A stretch of 64,000 nt of DNA. Source: Tilletia caries (Eukaryota; Basidiomycota; Exobasidiomycetes; Tilletiales; Tilletiaceae). The position numbers and the translations under genes are program-made. The DNA lies in contig JALUTQ010000024.1 of the NCBI GenBank assembly GCA_032718865.1, forward strand, positions 481,501 to 545,500, given 5' to 3'. The notes under the pieces are model-generated. The model saw nothing but the letters and a program-made list of their open reading frames with translations. It searched no databases and was not told the origin of the DNA. Below, piece after piece: positions 42,825 to 55,300 of this stretch (position 1 is its first letter; every line of letters begins with the position of its first letter).

Positions 42825-44764
42825 TTACAGTCTCGCCTTCGTCCCCTTCCCATTCCCGTCCTCGCCACCGTCCACCTCCTCCTCATCCTCATCCTCCTCG
42901 ATCCGATTCTCCAACGTCAACCCCATCTCAAAATCCCTCAACGCCCCCACCCCAGCCCGCAGTACTCCCTTGACCACAAGCCCCCCGCCGTCCTCCCTCG
43001 AGCGCGGACTGACGAACAACCGATTGAGCGGGCGTTTGGAAGCCGTCGTGCCGCTGGGAGCACCCGCTGCCGCTCGCTGCGCTGCCGAGGCTTGGTGGTC
43101 GCCCGGTAGGACGAGCGGGAAGACAAACACTTCGGTGTCGCAGTCCGAGTCGCCGATCACCGCTTCCTTCGCTGTTGTTGATGGTGGTGGCGGCGACGCC
43201 TGGGGTACATTCATGCCGTGCTTGAGCAGGGCGTGTGGCTCAATGACTGTCACCCCTGCTCGGAGTACGTCCAAATCCGCCTGAATGTTTGTAGAAGAGG
43301 ATGCCTGGTTCTGAGAGAAGGGAGGCGAGTCCTTCGACACCCACGCTGCCGATTGTGGATCGATCTCGCCGGGACTCTTCTTCGAGTTGGACGTCGCAGT
43401 CGTCGACTTCCGATCCCAAGTATAATTCCGCCCCCCCAGACCCCTCGCCTCCTCCTCCACCCTCGTAACACCCGCCCCAAACACCAGCGGTTCCAACTCA
43501 GGCAAGCCAGCTCCTCCTCCTCCTTGTTGCCCCATCCTCTGATGTTGTTCAATATGGGCCGCCAGGTCGGCAAGTATGTACGCCTGCGGCGGGTAGAGCA
43601 GATGTCGATCTTCAAACGCTGCCTGGAGTAAGATCCTCGGCGAGCCAAGTCGGAGAGAAGTCGCCTCGTTCCCATCCACTGCCAATCCAATATCCGTCTG
43701 ACCCTCGCCGGCAGCGCCGGCGCCGTCGCCGCTGGATTGTCCCGCTCCAAAGACGTTCGGCTGGTCGAGCTGCGTTAAGAAGAAGTGAGCGTCGAACCTC
43801 TTGGCCGGTCGGACCACCGAGCCTGGGGTCACCCAGTTGGAATGGTGAGTCATGGACGCGATGGGCACCTCTCCCTCCTTCCCACCCAGCTTGGCCCAGA
43901 CGCGGCGAAGGAACGGCACAAAGTGCGAGGCGTCGTTGTGAACCTGTAAGAGAAGGCCTTCGTCAGTTGCAATTCATTCGTATAAATGCTGGAAGATCGG
44001 TAGCGCACCTGTTCCCGAATCGTAAGCCACTCGTCCTTACCCATGCCCGCCTCCTCATACCCTACCGCCCGACTGAGCGGCATCTCCCCCCCAGCAACCT
44101 TCGTCCCCGCCGCCGAAGAAGGCACAAGGAGCAAACCCGTCTCCTCAAACGTCTCCCGAACCGCACACAACCGCAGCGCAGCCATATACCTCTCATTCCT
44201 CACATCCATCTCCAACAACGCCACCCCTGCCTGCTCCCCACCCTCCCCCTGCGCAGCCGTAAAAGGAGCCTCGTCCGCCAAATCGAGTTGTCCGCCGGGG
44301 AAGACGACGGCCGAGCGGAAGGAGGAGCCAACCCGTGCGGAGCGCTCGAGCATGAGGGTCGTGTACTCTACTTTCTTGCCTTGGCTTTGGCCCGGTGAGG
44401 AGGAGGAGGGGGGGAGGGTGATGGGGCAGAGGACGACCAGACTCGCACTGGGCACAGGCGTCATCGGCGTCCCCGGCTGACCCGTCTTATGATCCGAAGG
44501 CCGATTACCGGACCTCGTCGTCTTCTTCTGTCCTCCCATCTTCGCATCTCCTTGCTGGCCCACACCCGCGCCTACGCCTGCGCTTGCGCCCGCTGGTGGA
44601 ACGCTGCTCTTGCTCATGCTCATGCTCGTGCGCGTCGATGATCGAGTGTGGAAGAGTTGGAAGTGTGGAGCGGGAACTGAGGCAAAGGCGGGGGCGGGGA
44701 CGGGGACGAGGAGCAAGGCGGCGATGCGGTGTGGTCGGCTCCAAGACTGGACGATGCGTATCAT
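42825..44764 (-). CDS. Nudix hydrolase, NUDT19 (RP2p)-like
   Basis: Exons 44764-44009 and 43943-42825 give 624 residues. NUDT19-type enzymes hydrolyse CoA and acyl-CoA, giving 3',5'-ADP and phosphopantetheine, mostly in peroxisomes. The Nudix box is split as usual in this subgroup: FPGGQLDLAD, an insert, then ALRLCAVRETFEETGLLL (the RExxEE core is intact). HSNWVTPGSVVRPAKRFDAH and FFLTQL are also family-like. The first 55 residues are basic and hydroxyl-rich (MIRIVQSWSRPHRIAALLL), like a mitochondrial presequence. The protein ends KARL, close to a peroxisomal PTS1 (A-R-L). The C-terminal 250 residues contain family-poor, low-complexity inserts. A second ATG cluster (MSMSKSS, about residue 48) would remove the presequence. 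Confidence 0.8.
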
Positions 44765-45098
44765 CCAAAGAGCAGGTCAGACAGCGGGGAGAAAGGGGGG
44801 CTGGCGAGGAGCAGAACGAATCGAATGTGGTTGTTCAGATCGAGCACCCGACACCCGTGCGCGTCCAACTTACCGAGGCAGGCAGGGCGAGCATGCTCGG
44901 CTCCATGGTCGGCAAACGAAGGCAAGGTCGAGCAGGAGGTAGCCGGTAGGTAAGGGAAGGGAATAAGTCAAGAAGAGGCTGAGATTGGTATGTATGGTTG
45001 TATCGTACTCGTTATGCGGTTGGGTGCGACTTGCGCGTCTGTGTATATAATGTGTGACTGTGTGTATGCTATCCCTCCCCTCCTCCTCGCCTCCTCCA
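44765..45098. other. Spacer between two minus-strand genes
   Basis: 334 bp with the Nudix gene promoter and the 3' flank of the next gene. Nothing further is seen. Confidence 0.5.
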
Positions 45099-47645
45099 TC
45101 AATCCAGAGAGATGTCCCCCACGGAAGACTCAGCGCGTGTATGCGTATCCCCAGCCGATCCCGACCCCGAGCTGAGGTCACCTTCATCTACGACCACCGC
45201 CTCAGGCGCACGCTCCGTCTTCGAGCTAATGTCCGACCGAGCATCACTGTTGTCCAACTCCCCACTCTCCTCATCCTCGTCCACGTCCACGTCGTCGTCG
45301 CCGGGTAGGACAAGCGTGGGCGGCGGTAAGGACGTGGATGAGGTCGAGGTTGATGTGGAGGATGATGTCGAAGAAGATGTGTGCGAGCTGTCCGTGCCCA
45401 CGCTCGTGTCTTCCTCCGGGGTTGAGTCAGGCTGACCTTCCGCCGAAAGATCCGCCTGCTCCGCCGTGCCCGTGTCCGCGTCCGGGACCGGAACCACAGC
45501 CGCACCCTCAGCGCCAGCACCTTCAGCACTCCCCTCCCCCTCCCCCTCCCCCTCCCCCTCCCTCTCCCTCCTCGCCGCCTCCATCCTCTCCTCCATCTCC
45601 ACAGGATGCAACACCCTCGTCCCCCTCTTCCGCTCCATCTCCATCAACTTTCTCCTCTCCTCCTCAGCAGCCTCCTCCTCCCTCCGCACCTCCTCCACAA
45701 TCTCATGCTGGTCGGGCCCAAGGGAGAGCTTGCACGCCAGACGGCCGCGGAGGAGCATGTCTTCGACTAGGGAGCGGCAGCGGGTGTGCGCTGCGTCGAG
45801 GGTTTGCCAGTTGTGTACGAGCTGGGCGACTTTGCGTTCGGCGAGGGCACGTTGGCGGGCGCGTTGTCTGCGGTCGTCGATTGCGGACGAGCCGGCATTG
45901 CCGATCACGTCGTCAGCATCGTCCTCCTCGCCATCCAGCAGGGTATCCTCGCCGTTGTCCCCATAGGGAGCATCATCATCGTCGTCGTCCAGATCATCAC
46001 GCATCGATGCGTCGTCGTCGTCGCTCGGGCCGTCTTCGCCGTCGGTGAGTTCGGCCATGGCGGCATGGAGCCAGTACTCTTCATCATCAGCTGGACCCAA
46101 TTCGCCAGTGGGCGTACCTGCGTCATCGCCTAGGCCATTCCCGTCCAAAGTGGCCGATTCGGACCCATCAGCCGAATGTTTCCTCCCACCGCGTAAGAGG
46201 GCAATGAACCCCCCGATTCCAGATCCAAAGGCGGAGGAACCGGTAGTGCCACTTGCAGCCGCTGCGGCAGCAATAGCTGTCTTCCGTCTGAGTTCTCTCA
46301 TCTCTTTGCTCATCTTCAATCGTTCCTTCTCCAGATTAGCATTGATGGCGAGCAGGGACTTGTTGGTGATCTGGAGATCGAGCATCTTGCGTTCCTTCTT
46401 GGCGTCGATCGCAGCGACGGCGGCTGCGACACGTGCGTCGGTCTGGGGATCGCTGGCTTCTGCCTGTTGCTGGAGCTCATGGGTGATACTGGGTAGGTTG
46501 GTGATGTGGTTTGGGGCGGAGAGGGAGGAAGTTGATGTTCGTTGACGCGGGAAGAAGGGATCATGATTGGAGTTCGAGAGCGAGGTAGGGCTGGTCGAGA
46601 ACGGAGGATGGCCGGTTTTGGGACTGAGCTCGGCGGTCGAGGGGAGTTGGTCATACCGCAAGACAGGGCTCTCGTACGGTGTGGCCAGGGAGATGGAGGG
46701 CGGAGGGTGCTCAGCCAACGTGGGCGAGACGACCTTGATCCCACTCCCGTTTCCGATACCTGAGGTAGACGAGGGCCCGATGACGACATGAGCGCGCCGG
46801 GTCGAAGAAGTGGTAGAAGAAACCGAAGAGGACGGAGGTGAAATCGAATTATGATGAGGATGGTTGTCCCTGGGCGGGAAGGCCGTTGAGGAAATCATGG
46901 AAGAGGACGAAATGCGGCGATGCGACTGAGGCGAGGCTGGTGCCACCTTGGCCCCGGGCGTAAGGGACGAAGGGATACGGGCCGACGAGGATATTAATGA
47001 AGAAGAGGCGGAGGTATTGCCCAAGTCGACCGATTGGTTCCGATGCTTGGTGCGAATGGTGACATTGGGCGAGGGCGCCCCGGACAGGTATGCTGAGGCG
47101 GTGTGAGAGTTACTGATGATGCTGTTACTGCGGGTGCTGATGGGTGATGAGGGTGCGGCTGCGGCCGCCGCTGCGGCAGTGGAGCCGGAGAGATGAATAC
47201 GCGGTGGTAGTCCCGCGGTGTGTATTGAAGAAGTCGAGCCCGTTCTCTTGACGGGAGTCCGCTGTGCATGCACCTTCAGAGGCGAGGACCGTCCTGACGT
47301 CCCCGCTGATCCATGCTGTACTGACGATGCAGCGCTGGAGGAAGGTGTAGATGATACGATGTTTGCGAGATCTACCTTTGCTCTGATCCGTGGTGAGGAG
47401 GAAGATGAGGCGGCGGTGGGTGGGGAGAGGGTCGATGTGGAGAGTGGTCTTCCCTGTGAGGACGGCGGCCTGTACGAGGCTGAGGCGGACACGCCCGGCC
47501 TGAGGACTCTGCTTGGGTTGGGCGAGGTCGAGGACGAGGACGAGGACGGGGCGGGCTGGTTTGAGGTTGTGGTTGAGATGCCACCCAGGACGCGTCTCTT
47601 GGGTGGAGCGGAGGGCGAGCTGGTTGCTGCTGCTGTTGGTGGCAT
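45099..47645 (-). CDS. Fungal coiled-coil protein of unknown function, 848 residues
   Basis: One open frame, start at the only early ATG (47645). About 370 residues of Ser/Pro/Thr-rich disordered sequence come first. A conserved helix follows near residues 400-460: AAIDAKKERKMLDLQITNKS, then LLAINANLEKERLKMSKEMR and ELRRK. I remember very similar LLAIN/LExE/LRR segments in uncharacterised proteins across fungi. A second ordered part around residues 580-680 has RQRARQRALAERKVAQLVHN and a Glu-rich coiled coil. The remainder is acidic and Ser-rich, with a GEGEGEGEG run. No membrane segment or catalytic motif is seen. A cytoskeletal or septation role is possible from composition but not shown. 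Confidence 0.6.
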   Translation of the reverse strand: MPPTAAATSSPSAPPKRRVLGGISTTTSNQPAPSSSSSSTSPNPSRVLRPGVSASASYRPPSSQGRPLSTSTLSPPTAASSSSSPRIRAKVDLANIVSSTPSSSAASSVQHGSAGTSGRSSPLKVHAQRTPVKRTGSTSSIHTAGLPPRIHLSGSTAAAAAAAAPSSPISTRSNSIISNSHTASAYLSGAPSPNVTIRTKHRNQSVDLGNTSASSSLISSSARIPSSLTPGAKVAPASPQSHRRISSSSMISSTAFPPRDNHPHHNSISPPSSSVSSTTSSTRRAHVVIGPSSTSGIGNGSGIKVVSPTLAEHPPPSISLATPYESPVLRYDQLPSTAELSPKTGHPPFSTSPTSLSNSNHDPFFPRQRTSTSSLSAPNHITNLPSITHELQQQAEASDPQTDARVAAAVAAIDAKKERKMLDLQITNKSLLAINANLEKERLKMSKEMRELRRKTAIAAAAAASGTTGSSAFGSGIGGFIALLRGGRKHSADGSESATLDGNGLGDDAGTPTGELGPADDEEYWLHAAMAELTDGEDGPSDDDDASMRDDLDDDDDDAPYGDNGEDTLLDGEEDDADDVIGNAGSSAIDDRRQRARQRALAERKVAQLVHNWQTLDAAHTRCRSLVEDMLLRGRLACKLSLGPDQHEIVEEVRREEEAAEEERRKLMEMERKRGTRVLHPVEMEERMEAARREREGEGEGEGEGSAEGAGAEGAAVVPVPDADTGTAEQADLSAEGQPDSTPEEDTSVGTDSSHTSSSTSSSTSTSTSSTSLPPPTLVLPGDDDVDVDEDEESGELDNSDARSDISSKTERAPEAVVVDEGDLSSGSGSAGDTHTRAESSVGDISLD

Positions 47646-47887
47646 TGTGTAGTGGTCAGTGCGAGAGGCGGGGTGTGCACCTCGAGCTTGCAGTCGTCGC
47701 TGCCAAGATGGAGGCTCTCGGTGTCATGAGCGCATCAGCGGGTGGAGGTGGTGAGATGGTGAGATGGTGAACCACGTGGCATCGCCTCACCCTCACTGAC
47801 TCCGACCTTCCAGCTCACGCACAGGCATTCCTCACTCCTTACAACAGCATACATTCACTCTCCCGCGCCCCGACGAGCACAAGCACG

Positions 47888-50800
47888 ATGGCCGACGCTG
47901 AGGACCGCGCCGCAAAGGCAGCAAGAGCAAGGAACTTGGTGAGTCGCCAGCGAAGCTGGTTGTTGCGAAGGGGCCCCGCTGGACTCACCCATGCTCGTCT
48001 GTCCCATTCCTCAGCTCAAGAAGCGACAGGCGGCCCAGGCTGCCGCTGCTTCAGCTTCGCCGTCCACACCCAGCCCCGCCAACAATGAGGGGGTGGAGAG
48101 CAAGTATGAGCCAGCCTCATTGCTCTTCGCAGACGGCGGCCCTACCGCCGCATCAGCCACCACCGCCCCCGACCTCTTCAGCAACAATAATGAGGAACCA
48201 TCGTCACAGTCGGCCACGAACGCAAATCGGGAAGATCCTAGCCCGCCTCAAGCGGGAAACTCAGAAAATGGAGGAGGAGAGGACGTGTCTAAGCTCAAGG
48301 AAGCCCTCGCCCGCGCAGAATCTCGAGCATCAGCCGCAGAACGAGCCCAGGCCGAACTCGAAAAACAACTCGCATCCTCCTTCAAAGAGGCCAGAGCATC
48401 CGACAAGGCAAAGGAGAACCTCGAGAAGAAGCTCAGCGTCGGCGGGGACAAAGCCGAAAAGGCCGAGATGATTCGCGCTGGTCTCGAGCATCAGGTCCAA
48501 CAGGCCAACAGGGCCAAAGAGGCGTTGGAAAAGGAGCTCGCAGATGCGGTCAAGGAGGTCACGGCTTCTCAAAAGGCCAAGGAGCATCTCGAGAAGGACC
48601 TGCAAGATCGGATAGCCCAGTCCGAGGCGGCGAGGGAACGCATCTCCAACGAGCTGGCAGCGACCAAGGATCAAGTCAACACATTACAAAAGGATCATGC
48701 CCAATCGAAAGCCCAGATCGAATCAGATTTGAAACAGGCCAAAACTCACGCGGAGAAACTCACTTCGGATCATAAGACTGCTGAAGAACGAGCACAGCGC
48801 GCCGAATCAGAGCTCACATCCTCAAAGGAACGCGCAGATCAACTGCAAAAGGATCATTCCGCGCTCACAGACCGACATGCGACCCTTACAAACTCCGAAA
48901 AGGACGTCCAACAAAAGCATGCACAAAGTACGTCCCAGCTCGAAAAACTTCAATCCGAGAACTCCACCCTCCAATCCGAGTTGGCCACTCTCAAGAAGAG
49001 CACAACCGACGGCGCGTCCGAGCTTTCGAAACTCAAGACTCGCGCCGAGTCCCAATCCAAGGAGCTCGCTGACGTCCAGTCCAAATTGACCGACCGCGAT
49101 TCCGAGCTCGGGCAAACTCAGACCCGCTCGAAACAACTCCAGGCCGATCTCGACTCGCTCAAAAAACAGCTTGGCGCAGGCGAGGGTGCCGTCTCCGAGC
49201 TTCGATCCCAGCTCGAACGTGCACAATCCGAACGAGACTCGCTCCAGACCAAATTGGGTGAATCAGCCAAAACTGGCGAATCGCTTAAGAAAGAATTGGC
49301 AGAAGCGACTGCGAAGGCGGAGAAGGAGCGTTCGGACGCGCAAGAGCGCGCCAAGAAGGACCAGGCAGAGTCGGAGAAGCGCAACGCCCAGCTCGAGAAA
49401 CAATTCGAAAGCGCCGAGGCGGAAGTAGCCACGCTCGCCCAGACGAAGGACAAAGTGGAAGCAGAGCTAAAGGAGAAGACCGCCGCGCTCCTCTCAGAAA
49501 AGTCACAGCGGGAAAAAGCTCTCGCCGACGCGAAGAAGTCGGGCGAACAGAGCCACAAGGACAACGAATCTCTCCAGAACACAACACAGCGTCGCATCGC
49601 CAAGCTCGAAAAGGAGCTCTCGGAAAGCAAGTCGGCCGCTGAGTCCGCGTCGAAGACACAAAGCGCACTCACAAAGGAACTGGCCGATGCCCAAAAGACA
49701 GTCGAGACGGAGGCGAAAGCGAAGACTGCGCTGGAAAAGGAGCTAGCTGATGTCAGGAAGGCGGTGGAAGCTGCGGCCCAGACGAAAGCTGCGTTGGAGA
49801 AGGAGCTAGCGGAGAGCAAGACTTCGGGCTCCAAAGCTACCTCGGCGCTCGAGAAGGAGCTAAGTGACGCTAAGAAGGCGGCAGAGGCGGAGCTCAAGGT
49901 CAAAACTGCCCTGGAGAAGGAGGTGGCAGATGCCAAGAAGGCTGCGGACGCAGAGGCGAAAGCGAAGACTGCGCTGGAAAAGGAGCTAGCCGATGTCAGG
50001 AAGGCGGTGGAAGCTGCGGCCCAGACGAAAGCTGCGTTGGAGAAGGAGCTGGCGGAGAGCAAGACTTCGGGTTCCAAGGCTACCTCGGCGCTCGAGAAGG
50101 AGCTGAGCGATGCTAAGAAGGCGGCAGAGGCGGAGCTCAAGGTCAAAGCTGCCCTGGAAAAGGAAGTGGCAGATGCCAAGAAGGCTGCGGAAGCAGAGTC
50201 CAAAGCCCACGCGGCCTTGGAGAAGGAGCTGTCGGAGCTCAAGGCAGCGGTGGAGTCGGGTTCCAAGGCTACGTTGGCGCTTGAGAAGGAGGTAGATGGG
50301 GCCAAGAAGACGGCAGAGGCGGAGGGCAAAGCCAAAGCTGCTCTGGAGAAGGAGCTCGCGGATGTCAAGGCTGCGGCAGATTCGAGTTCCAAGGCGAAAG
50401 CGGCACTAGAGACAGAGCTTTCCAACGCGGCCAAGTCGAAGGCTGCCCTGGAAAAGCAGCTAGCGGAAAGTCGGACGGGCTCCGAATCCGTCTTCAAAGC
50501 CAAGGCCGACGTCGAGAAGCAGCTGGAAGAGGCGAAGAAGGCCGCCGAGAGCGAGTCCAAGTCGAAGGCGGCGCTGGAGAAGGAGTTGGCGGAGAGCAAA
50601 AAGCTGGTCGAAAGCGCGTCCAGCGCCAAATCTGCCCTCGAGAAGGAACTGGCAGAGGCCAAACAGGCGGCCGAAGCCAGCTCGAAGGCGAAGGCTGCTC
50701 TGGAGAAGGAAGTGGCAGAGTCCAAACAGGCGGCCAACACCACTTCCAAAGCGCACGCGGGCCTGCAGAAGGAACTGGAAGCGAGTCGGAAATCGTTGGA

Positions 50801-52130
50801 AAGCGAAGTCAAGGCGAAGACGGCGCTTCAGAAGGATCTCGAGGACAAGCTGGCGGCCCTCGAAGCGAAGGGCGGCGAGTCGACCTCAAAGGCTTCTGGG
50901 CTTGAGAAGAAGCTTGCAGAAGTGGATTCGAAAGCGGCTGCGTTGGTGAAGAAGGTGGAAGATGCGGAGAGCAAGTCCACAGGGTTGGAAAAGAAGCTGG
51001 CGGATTCTGAAAGCAAGTCGGGTGGATTTGAGCAGGAGCTGGCAGCGGTGCGGACGAGCCTCAAGGAAGCAGAGAGGTCTAAAATACGGCTTGAGTCTAA
51101 ACTTTCGGCCCTTCAGTCCAAATCGGAAACGTCGCAGAAGACTGTGGAGGGCAACTTGGCGAAGGCGGAGGCTGCTCGGGATGGGTTGCAGAAGAAGGTG
51201 GACGAGTTACAGTCCCAATCATCCGACGCGCTCAAGAACTTGCAGGCCGAGCGGGATTCTCTTCAAAAGGAGCTCGCCGAAGCCAGAGCAAGTTCAGCCT
51301 CGGCACCCCCGACAGCGGACAACATCGACGTCTTCGACAAGATGCACGTCGAAGAGCTCCAACACTCGCACGAGCTCGAGGCGTCCTCGCTCCGCTCGCA
51401 GGTCCGCAAGCTCGAGTCGCAACTGTTCGAAGAGAGCGAACGGGCGCATAAGGCGATGAAGCATGCTAGTGAGCTGGAGGATGAGTTGGGCGAGCTGAGA
51501 TTACCGGGGGGCATCACGCTCTCTCCTCCCTCTGCGTCTGCATCATTGCCGAACGGGTTCGTCCCCGCTGATGTACTATCAGCGACGCCCAACGGGGGCA
51601 GCCCACGTTCTGCATCTCCATCGCGCGCTACGAAGCCTCCACCGGGTAGTCGGGCTCACCGTCGGAGTGCGACATCCTTGCATGTACCCTCCCTCGCGCC
51701 GCTCAGCGAACGACCGGATCAACAGCAACAGCAGCAGGATCGAGAGAGCAGTATCGCCTCTGCGCTGGCGCAGCTCGAACGTTCGCAACCTTCGACACCA
51801 GCTGCGGACGCCACGGCTGCCGACTCGGCGGAGGCGAGGGTACCTGCTGCGCAGCGGCATCGGCGACGGGAGAGCTTGCAGATGCTCCAGGCGCGGATCA
51901 CGACTGAGGAGGCTGTCACCTTCACCAATGCTAGCAGCGGCGATGGTGGGGCTGGTGCATCAGGGATGGCGGCAGCAGGGGCGGCGCAGAGTGATGGACG
52001 ACAGCAGGATCTGAGTCGGGCAGACGCACTCGCTGCGCTCGAGCGGTCTGCTCCCCGACCTTCGCACCGGTTCACGGACGACCACATGCTCTTCTGCTCA
52101 TCATGCCGCGGCGACCTCATCATCGTCTGA
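47888..52130 (+). CDS. Golgin-like long coiled-coil protein
   Basis: Exons 47888-47938 and 48015-52130 give 1,388 residues. The N-terminus (MADAEDRAAKAARARNL, then LKKRQAAQ) is a short basic helix of the type found at the start of cis-Golgi golgins (GM130/Bug1). About 60 disordered residues follow, then about 1,050 residues of almost unbroken Lys/Glu/Ala coiled coil (about residues 95-1150). Within it the unit ALEKELA-x-xKKAAE, about 21 residues long, recurs more than 15 times. The tail is Ser/Pro-rich and ends with a conserved-looking CSSCRGDLIIV (C-x2-C). Similar fungal proteins are often named M protein repeat protein. Tethering at the Golgi is likely but not proven; other long coiled-coil families cannot be excluded. 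Confidence 0.65.
49713..50198 (+). repeat. 243-bp tandem duplication inside the golgin-like gene
   Basis: Bases 49713-49955 and 49956-50198 are near-identical (both start GCGAAAGCGAAGACTGCGCT and differ by scattered single bases). Each encodes 81 residues, a whole number of codons, so the coiled coil was lengthened without a frame change. The low divergence points to recent duplication or gene conversion. Confidence 0.85.
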
Positions 52131-52383
52131 AGGGAAGCCCCCTTTGTTATTGTTTTCCCAGGCCCTTACATACTTGTAGCACATTTTTCCTTGCGATCTT
52201 GGGGGTTCACCCTTTGCAAAAAGAAACATATCTTCTCTTCCCGTCCTGACGCTGCTTCCCGAAGGACGGTGAGTCCGAGCCATTCGGGGACACGGCAAGG
52301 ATTATGATGGATGCATTGCCTGCCCTGCCCTGCCCCTGCCCCTGCCATGCCTGCCCCGTCGCGTGCAGGAGGGACGGACCGTA
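52131..52383. other. Convergent spacer with CCCTGCC repeats
   Basis: About 250 bp between the 3' ends of the golgin-like gene and NUP85. A short CCTGCC/CCCTG repeat lies at about 52319-52356. Nothing else is seen. Confidence 0.5.
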
Positions 52384-55300
52384 TCAGACCGTGTTGCGAC
52401 AAAGTTGCTGAGTGAGCAACATCCGGACCACGTTCATCCTCTGAATCGCCACGTCCACATCGACCGCAGGCGCGCTCAGGATCGCCAGTCGATCCGAGTC
52501 GTGCAACGATCCCGCCAGACCATTGGACGGGTTCGACGAAGACTCTTCGGAGGGGTTCATGATGCGGGTCAGTGTGCCGAAGTACAGCTTGGCCTCGATC
52601 GGATTTCTGCGGGCGGCCGAGCAGATCTTCTCGACATGTCGCATGAGCTCGAACGTCTGATCCGTGTCGAAGAAGGGTATCTCGGCTGGTAGCGACAAAG
52701 TGACAAGAGTGTTCAAGTGGATCAGTAGCGACCCTCTGATGGGAGAGAGCCAGAGAGACACTCACATTCTAGGAGCGGCGAAGCGTCAATGAGGATCAAG
52801 GCCCAGAACCTCTCCGGTGCCAGTCGTCCCTGCAACACTTCCACCAGGACACTGGCCGCAGCGCGAAACTCCCTTGCGTTGTACAGCCGATGGAAGTCCC
52901 GGTACTTGGCCAGGAAGCGCAGTCGAGGCGAGTCCACAGGGACGCCCTGACCAAACGCGAGTCGGCCCGGCTTCCGGTCCCGCTCCTCTGATCGGCGGTC
53001 CATCTCCATCCCATCAACAGTCATGTCGAAATCCTCGTCATACTCTTCCTCCTCCTCCTCATCACCCACAGCTGCGCCAGGCGGGCCCGGCGCAGTCGCA
53101 TTTCCCCGAAGCAACGATCTTGGAATCTTGTCGATGAGCTCGAGCCAAGACGCCCGGTCGAGAACGGTATACTGGTCGATGAGGAAGTCGGCGATCCGGC
53201 CAATGTGTCGCTCGTCTTGCGCGCGAGCGCTGTATTCTAGCGCGACGCTGTATCTCTTTTGTCTCAACATAGCATCGGCCATTTTCTGCGTTCAAACCCA
53301 TTCCTTTGACCGTCAGCGCATGTCCAACAGGCGGAAAAGGTCAGGGCAGAGATACTCACAAGGCAGACTGCCCGCGCTTCCAGATCCAGTCCGTGTTCTT
53401 GGCAGACCTCCAAAACATCCTCAACGCGCTGTACCTCAATGCTTCGCGCCGCCAGCTCTCTCTCCCGCTCCTGTCGCCTCCGCTTCCGCTCCCGCCGAGC
53501 CGCTAGCACATTATGATCCAATGTATCGCGCGTGACCGTCTCCAGTTCGTCATTCTCGTCGTCCAGCCCTTCTTCCTCGCAATCCTCAGCCCCGCCCCAG
53601 ACCGTGCCCCCGGTTGTAGAGGCATTCAAGGCTCGGATGCGCTTCATCGTCTGTTGATGAGCTTTCGTCGCGTCTCGAATCTTGTGTTGCAGTCCCTGGC
53701 CGTGGAGCTGTGACCGATCCTTGCCCTTGCCTTTCCCCTTGCCGCCTTGAGATCCGAAGGGTGCAGCCATGGCCTCCTCTTCTTCATCCGTGAGGGGTAC
53801 TGTCAGTAAGACTTCCCGCAACCGTTGTTGGCCTTCCCTTCCCGCCAGTGCGAAGTAATCGATCGCGACGCGCCACAGACCTTGGTCCTCGAGGATCATC
53901 TCCGCATATGCTCGCGTCGCATCGTTCCGGAGGTTTGGCGGCAAGCTGGATTCGTGATGTAAAGTACAGTAGTCAGCAAGGGCATGGATCTGCGTCCTGC
54001 GAGCTCTTTCACGATCGTCACAACACTTACTCTGAAATCGTGTCAGCCTCTCCAATGGGGAGCAAGAGGTCCACTCGATCAAAGAGATCGATCAGATGAG
54101 CCGCAAGCCAAGGATCCACGTTTCGAGTGAGCAGAGCCGCCTATGTGTAGGAAATCTGAGATCAGATAAGCACGTTCAGGGAGCAATTCAAGGCAGCCGG
54201 AACTGACCTGTGCCGGCTCTCCGCGTACAAGGGCCGCTTGAACCTCGTCTGCGGGATCTGCTGTTACCGCACACCGCTCAAAGATGGTCGTCACAATGAC
54301 TCTACAAGAAGAAGAAGGAGAATCTGTGAGCTTGCCTGCCCCCTCGGGAGCATGTACATTTCCACAATCCGACCGACTCACGGAACGTCTTCACGAGTCA
54401 GACTAGGCTGAACCAAAAGGCCCCACGCGCCAAGTGCCTCCTGCCAGCTCTCACTCGCCTCCAAAATCCTCTCCGAATCGCCCGCCAACGTGCCCAACAA
54501 GATCATAAAGCCGACCTCCAAGTCCAGCCGTTCATCATCCCCATCAGTCTCATTCCCATCCCGGGCACGATCCGCTTCAAACTCGTCAAATTCGGCCTGG
54601 AGAGAAGACTGGAGCACTTTTACGCGCTCGGTCCATTCGTGTCGCTTGATGAGGAACTTGCGGGCATCGTTGAAGGCAGGAGAGCGTGGGATTGTGGAGA
54701 TGAGCTGGGCCGTTTCGGAGGCGAGCTGTTGGACTATCGGGTGGTGGTCGTCAAATTTGCTCAAGAGAGTCTGCGCGATGGTGAAGTAGCCTCGCAAAAT
54801 GCACCTGCCAAAAGAAAGGTTTGCTAGGATCGGTATGGCTGCTCTCAATCGTTTGACACAACGAGGGCCGCAGACGTGACTCACTTGTTTATGAATGGCA
54901 GGAACTCCTGGTTGTAGTATGGAGTAGCAGCGCTCATAAAATCTTCGGCGATCTCGTTGGACGGACCTGAAAGCGCAGCAGGATGCGAGGTCAGAACGTT
55001 TGGCAAGCCCGCAGGATCAGATGCATCGCACAAAACAAGTCTCACCTGGACGCGAGTGATTCAGCCAGTGCGTGAGAGCTTCGCCGACCACGCCGTCGCC
55101 GAGGCCGTCTGCGGGCAGGTAGAAGGTCTCCGCGAGATGAAGGATGGAGCGCATCTCTCGTGCTTGCGGGATATCTTGCGTCTGCTGAAATGTAGCCGCA
55201 TCGAGCTCGGATGCGGTAGCAGCCTGGAAACGGAAAGCATTTTCATCAGCAACCGTCTTCAAATCGTAGAGCATACAACGAAGCCTTGACTTACGCTCTC

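Noticed and set aside
49118..50812. 564-codon minus-strand frame, Ser/Ala/Phe-rich
   Set aside because: It is antisense to the Lys/Glu/Ala coiled-coil repeats of the golgin-like gene, which create an open frame on the other strand.
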